DNA of 64,000 nt from Candidozyma auris (lineage: Eukaryota > Ascomycota > Pichiomycetes > Serinales > Metschnikowiaceae): NCBI RefSeq assembly GCF_003013715.1, contig NC_072813.1, positions 1,736,001-1,800,000 on the forward strand, written 5' to 3'. The position numbers were made by a program, and so were the translations under genes. Below the pieces are notes generated by a model, which was not told where the DNA came from, made no database searches, and was given only the letters and a program-made list of their open reading frames with translations. This document shows, in pieces, positions 60,153 through 64,000 of the stretch (its first letter is position 1; the number at the start of each line of letters is the position of its first letter).

Positions 60153-62159
60153 TTAACATACGCTTTTTGGCGGTGGACACTCGGGGATCATGCCGAGCTC
60201 AAACATCGGGTCATGAAATGCTGGGGGTACAAGATCACTTGCTTTATTTGATGAGCTTGCTAATGCTTCTGGAGTTTGTGAATCTCTCTTAAATGGCGAC
60301 AGAGTATCTTCGCTAGCTGAGGTGCTGGAAAATCCTCCAAAAGCTCCGAGTCCGGCTTGGGTACTTTGACTAGAGGGATTTGATGAACTTGTGGAACCTG
60401 GCTGTTTCGTAGCTGCAAATGGGTTCTGCGTAGATGTCTGCACAGGCTTGGAAGAAGACTGGCCAAAAGGACTTGAGGTTGTTTGCTCTGAAGTGGTATT
60501 TCCCAAAGCTGATTGCCCAAATGTAGACAGCGACAGAGTTGATGCAGTGCTAGCTTTTGCCTGACCAAACTGGCCAAAGGAAGACGCTGTCGATGGAGCA
60601 CTTTGGCCAAATGAAGATGCTTTTGTTTCTGTGGTTTGGCCAAACGGCGAGGCCTTCGTTTCTGATCTTTGTCCGAAAGGAGATCCCTTTGATTCTGTTG
60701 CTTGGCCAAAGGGTGAGGGTTTATTTTCAGCTGATGTACCAAAACCACTCTGTCCGAAACCTGATGTCGTGGTAGACTGATTAGCTGACCCAAATGCTGA
60801 CTGGCCAGAAGAACTGCCAAAAGCGGGTTTTCCGAATCCAGACTGACCAAATCCTGATTGGCCGAACCCTGATTGTCCGAATCCTGATTGTCCGAATCCT
60901 GATTGTCCGAATCCTGATTGTCCGAACCCTGACTGACCAAAACCAGATTGGCCAAACCCTGACTGGCCAAAGCCGCTGGAGCCAAAGCCCGTTCCTTGTT
61001 GCGTTGACTGCTGTGCAGACTTGTTCTCACCAGCACTACTTGACCCAAACGGCTTGGTATCCGTCAGGGTTATTTGGGAGCCGAAAGCTCCTTTTGTATT
61101 CTGGGAGCCAAAGGCACCACCAAAACCACTAGGGTTCCCGCTTGTGTTGTTTGAAAAGCCCAGTGTGCCAAAAGCACTACCCGAAGCATTGTTGCTAGTT
61201 GTTGAACCAAAACCAGAGGAACCGAAGCCTGAGGAGCCAAACGCTCCTCCTGATGTCCCATTCGACGACAGGCCAAACGCCGATTTTGAATTTTGATTTC
61301 CGAAAACACCGCCTGTATTCTGGCTGCCAAAAGCACTGCCTGTATTCTGGTTCCCAAAGGCTCCACCTGTTTTCTGGCTTCCGAAGGCTCCTCCTGTAGA
61401 TTGATTCCCAAAGGCTCCTCCCGTAGATTGATTTCCAAAGGCTCCTCCTGTGGATTGATTTCCAAAGGCTCCTACCGAGTTCTGGTTGCCAAATGCTGAT
61501 GACTGAGTATTTTGTTGCCCAAACGGCGATGTTGTCTGAGAACCAAAGGCACCCGAGTTTCCAAAACCCGATGATCCAAAACCCGATGATCCAAATCCAG
61601 AGTTGCTATTAGTAGATCCAAATCCAGAGTTGCTATTGGCTGATCCAAATCCAGACGACGCACCAAAACCACTATGACTGTTTCTTAAATCATTCATGCT
61701 CTGCTCAAGTGTCTTGGGTATGAATGGCTTCAATTGATCCTTCCTGGTCATTCCCACTTGCTGGTACCGAGCCGCAAGAGAGTCCTTACTCTTGATTTCG
61801 TTAATACAGTATTCCATATCTTTTTGCCTCAACTCAAGGTCCTTATTGTATGCATCTAGCGTATTCGTTGCGGCTGCCTCCATGTACTTGAGTCGGAGCT
61901 CTTCAAACGACATATCTCTTCCTTCAATCAAACTGTTAGCAGTGTACTCATTGACACCGTATGTAGTTAGAGCGGGTCGTATTTGGAAATCCTTTAGTTC
62001 TTTAAGGTCTGCTTGGATGATTTTGGCCACATCTGCCGGGTTTCTTTCCTGAAAAGCTTTTAGCCCAGCGTTGACGGGCTCTGAATGTAAAAACTTGCAC
62101 GAGTTGCCATATCGACAATTACCTTGCTGGTAGTATTTGCAAACTTGCTTTGGGGGCAT
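60153..62159 (-). CDS. NUP42: FG nucleoporin Nup42 with CCCH zinc finger
   Basis: A nuclear-pore component on the cytoplasmic face that binds Gle1 and aids mRNA export. It has 668 residues from ATG 62159. The N-terminus carries a CCCH finger (CKYYQQGNCRYGNSCKFLH), present in metazoan and fission-yeast orthologues. A helical region (about 45-170) precedes a very long FG region (about 175-610) of GFGSS, GAFGNQ and FGQSG units. The C-terminus ends MFELGMIPECPPPKSVC; the F.LG.IP..PPP pattern matches the Gle1-binding motif. An in-frame ATG 63 bp upstream exists but the finger starts right after 62159, so I prefer this start. Confidence 0.88.
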   Translation of the reverse strand: MPPKQVCKYYQQGNCRYGNSCKFLHSEPVNAGLKAFQERNPADVAKIIQADLKELKDFQIRPALTTYGVNEYTANSLIEGRDMSFEELRLKYMEAAATNTLDAYNKDLELRQKDMEYCINEIKSKDSLAARYQQVGMTRKDQLKPFIPKTLEQSMNDLRNSHSGFGASSGFGSANSNSGFGSTNSNSGFGSSGFGSSGFGNSGAFGSQTTSPFGQQNTQSSAFGNQNSVGAFGNQSTGGAFGNQSTGGAFGNQSTGGAFGSQKTGGAFGNQNTGSAFGSQNTGGVFGNQNSKSAFGLSSNGTSGGAFGSSGFGSSGFGSTTSNNASGSAFGTLGFSNNTSGNPSGFGGAFGSQNTKGAFGSQITLTDTKPFGSSSAGENKSAQQSTQQGTGFGSSGFGQSGFGQSGFGQSGFGQSGFGQSGFGQSGFGQSGFGQSGFGQSGFGKPAFGSSSGQSAFGSANQSTTTSGFGQSGFGTSAENKPSPFGQATESKGSPFGQRSETKASPFGQTTETKASSFGQSAPSTASSFGQFGQAKASTASTLSLSTFGQSALGNTTSEQTTSSPFGQSSSKPVQTSTQNPFAATKQPGSTSSSNPSSQSTQAGLGAFGGFSSTSASEDTLSPFKRDSQTPEALASSSNKASDLVPPAFHDPMFELGMIPECPPPKSVC
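60841..60975 (-). repeat. Nine 15-bp FGQSG repeats in NUP42
   Basis: Nine 15-base units each encode about FGQSG. Three units (60871-60915) are identical and one more differs by one base, which suggests recent expansion by slippage. Confidence 0.9.
61375..61470 (-). repeat. About three 30-bp GGAFGNQSTG repeats in NUP42
   Basis: Thirty-base units encode GGAFGNQSTG in tandem, with a few silent differences. Related GAFG units flank them. Confidence 0.75.
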
Positions 62160-62393
62160 GGTGCTTCGGACTTTCAAACTGGGACTGTAGTAAAAGGTAT
62201 ATCGATATGTGTTGCCATACATGCAGGTCGTTTCCAACGACGAGAAGGTCTTCTTTCTTCATAACACTGAATCGTGGTTGCAAGATGTATGATTCTTACG
62301 TCCTTTATGAAGAATCGATGAACTCCCTGATATGGCGAATGCAAAAATAGGTTAAATTTTTCCCTCTTCTCTCAAGTTGCAATAGCTGCAAAT
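62160..62393. promoter_or_regulatory. NUP42 upstream / TOP3 3' flank
   Basis: A 234-bp gap. A near motif GTGGTTGCAAGA at about 62274 lies 115 bp before NUP42, and AATAGCTGCAAA at about 62382 is a weaker relative. Confidence 0.4.
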
Positions 62394-64000
62394 CTAGGAC
62401 AACCCTCGGCTTGTCTGTATAAATGTATCAGTAATGACATGTCCCTTCTGGTTACTCTCCATGAAGGCCTCCTTATAAAGTGGAAGAAGCTGGGAGATCA
62501 CATCTTGTTTGGTGATTTCGCCTCTGGAGATCTTTTGGAGGAACCCTTCCATGGCTCTTCGCAAAAAGGGCTTCAGCAACGAGATTCTATCGATAAGGAT
62601 GGCGTCAAAAGCAACGATTAGGGAGATTCCAAGAGAGGTGGGGATGAAAACTTCACTTTTGCCAATTTTTCTTCTTGTCACATAATTTCTCTGCGCTATC
62701 TTTTCGACATGATCTGCAATAGTAGCATCTGTGCCAATTCCATTGGCGTCCATCAACGCAATTAGCTCTGCTTCTGTCATATAGTTTGGCGGGCTTGTCT
62801 TGCCCTCTTTGACCTTACAGCTTGACGGCGTCACCTCCTCGCCTTCGGCGAATTCGGGTAGTTGGGCCAGCGACTTCCAGTCAGAATAAGGGTATACGTC
62901 CAAGAAATTACGCTCCGTGACCTGAAGTCCCAGCGCTGTAAAGCGTTCTGAGCGCCATTGAAGGTCGACTTTGGTTTGTAGTCCTCGTGCATCGTCAGAG
63001 CAGCACGCTAGAAAGCGTCTCACGACAAACTCATACACCTTCCTCTGATCTGGCCGAAGAGTGTCGAGAGAGGCAGACTTGACCGGGTATATCGGCGGAT
63101 GTGCTTTATCATCATGCTTACCGCCTCTAGGAGGACGGAAACTTCCTTGAAGAAGCCTTGTGGCATGTGTCCCCCAATCCAGGCTCAGAGTTTGCTTGGT
63201 AATGTAGCCCTTGAGATCTAACTTGGCGGGAAATTGGTCTGTTTCTGTACGAGGATACGAAATATACCCAGCAGTATAGAGCAGCTCTGCAGCGTCGAGG
63301 GCTGCCTTAGCCAGCATTTTGAAGTATCTCGAGCAGCATTTTTGAAGGTCGACGGTGGTCAACGGTAGAGGCTTGTAATGAGAGGTAGGTTTCGTGGAAA
63401 CACCGACTATGCGAGGCTTCTGAGGCCCTTCAAGGAGCTGGGCGTAGATCACGTACACAAACATCCTGTCGAACAAGTGATTGCGAGACCACGAGAAATT
63501 CACCTTCTGTCCGTTTTTCGTTACCGCTAGATCTATACTCCAGAATGGTTCGGGCCTGAAATTCCTTACGCGGACGTAACGATCCACAACAAAGCTTAGT
63601 GTTGGAAACTGGCATGTTCCATACGAAACCACCTCTTTCTCTCCCACAAGGCGCTTACTCTTATATATATTGGTGAGAAACCTCGTGAACAGCGTCCCTA
63701 CACGGAGGTCGAACTCGGTACGGCACTCCACTGCCGCCACAAGCTTCATATCCAACGCTTTAGGGTTGTTTGCAGCAGCCACAATGTGCGAGGGCTCCAA
63801 GTGGGAAAATTGTGCTCTCCATGTTGTCTGTAAATTAAGACGTGGATTAGCCCCCTGTGCAACTGACATAATCTCCCATCCAATATATTCACCCTCCCGA
63901 TCGCAATCTGTCCATATCATGAGGCGATCTGCGTTTCGCGCCTCTCTGATGATGTTCTTCAGGATTCCAGCTCGCTGGTCTCTATCTGGAGGCGGTTTGG
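62394..64000 (-). CDS. TOP3: DNA topoisomerase III (5' partial)
   Basis: A type IA topoisomerase that with Sgs1 and Rmi1 dissolves double Holliday junctions. The frame is open to the window edge, so the N-terminal part of the Toprim domain is missing; the part seen is 534 codons plus stop. WTDCDREGEYIGW is the DxDxE metal-binding motif of Toprim. YGTCQFPTLSF is conserved in the family. GYISYPRTETDQFP carries the catalytic Tyr. MDANGIGTDATIADHVEKI and KPFLRRAMEGFLQKI lie in the last domain. The C-terminus is short, without zinc fingers, as in yeast Top3. Confidence 0.94.
   Translation of the reverse strand, partial: KPPPDRDQRAGILKNIIREARNADRLMIWTDCDREGEYIGWEIMSVAQGANPRLNLQTTWRAQFSHLEPSHIVAAANNPKALDMKLVAAVECRTEFDLRVGTLFTRFLTNIYKSKRLVGEKEVVSYGTCQFPTLSFVVDRYVRVRNFRPEPFWSIDLAVTKNGQKVNFSWSRNHLFDRMFVYVIYAQLLEGPQKPRIVGVSTKPTSHYKPLPLTTVDLQKCCSRYFKMLAKAALDAAELLYTAGYISYPRTETDQFPAKLDLKGYITKQTLSLDWGTHATRLLQGSFRPPRGGKHDDKAHPPIYPVKSASLDTLRPDQRKVYEFVVRRFLACCSDDARGLQTKVDLQWRSERFTALGLQVTERNFLDVYPYSDWKSLAQLPEFAEGEEVTPSSCKVKEGKTSPPNYMTEAELIALMDANGIGTDATIADHVEKIAQRNYVTRRKIGKSEVFIPTSLGISLIVAFDAILIDRISLLKPFLRRAMEGFLQKISRGEITKQDVISQLLPLYKEAFMESNQKGHVITDTFIQTSRGLS

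Overview
This window is nuclear DNA from a budding yeast. It carries about 32 protein genes packed on both strands with short gaps. All are intron-free except the uS19 gene, which has a GTATGT...TACTAAC...CAG intron. I see no tRNA, rRNA, CRISPR array or transposon. Two in-frame CTG codons fall where S. cerevisiae has serine: SSN3 at 19973-19975 and HEM3 at 24707-24709. This points to the CTG-Ser clade (Candida, Clavispora, Metschnikowia, Debaryomyces). GC looks to be in the mid-40s per cent, which would fit Metschnikowiaceae, but I cannot fix the species. Because of the code, CTG residues quoted as Leu are probably Ser.

Layout. 1-5.3 kb: SUV3 (5' end cut by the window edge), a gluconokinase, an ENV9-like dehydrogenase. 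5.7-12.7 kb: ERG10 thiolase, a mitochondrial membrane protein, a RIM11-type GSK3 kinase, an unrecognised charged protein. 12.7-16 kb: a 3.3 kb gap ahead of a PUT4-like permease. 17.8-24.8 kb: CAK1, SSN3 (CDK8), ERG3, HEM3. 26-36 kb: YVC1 channel, RAD1 nuclease, a small secretory protein, MET12, ATG27. 37-47.7 kb: an unknown 147-residue protein, ELP4, TMS1, ATP20, ROK1, MRPL15, PMP47, an unknown helical protein. 49-56 kb: a Zn2Cys6 regulator, AIM6, ORT1, RPS15, RPP2B, a coiled-coil protein. 56.4-64 kb: a CSC1-type channel, ARV1, NUP42, TOP3 (5' end cut by the window edge).

The genes are mostly housekeeping, with no operon-like grouping. Links between them are functional. ERG10 and ERG3 both belong to sterol synthesis and both have Upc2-type CTCGTATA sites close upstream. 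ERG10 ends in Ser-Lys-Leu, so it may also serve the peroxisome, as would PMP47. RPS15 and RPP2B share one promoter with two TCACGTGA sites.

The most striking non-coding signal is a 12-bp motif, TTTYGCAVCCAT (reverse complement ATGGBTGCRAAA). By eye it occurs 17 times without mismatch, in both orientations, essentially only between genes and usually within 500 bp of a start codon; about 0.05 would be expected by chance. Several copies lie beside a Rap1-like ACACCCGTRCAC site, and one spot has three tandem copies of its core. It looks like the site of an abundant promoter-binding factor of this lineage.

Start codons given here are ATGs I checked in the sequence. Where an open frame runs further upstream without an ATG, I moved the start in to the first plausible ATG.
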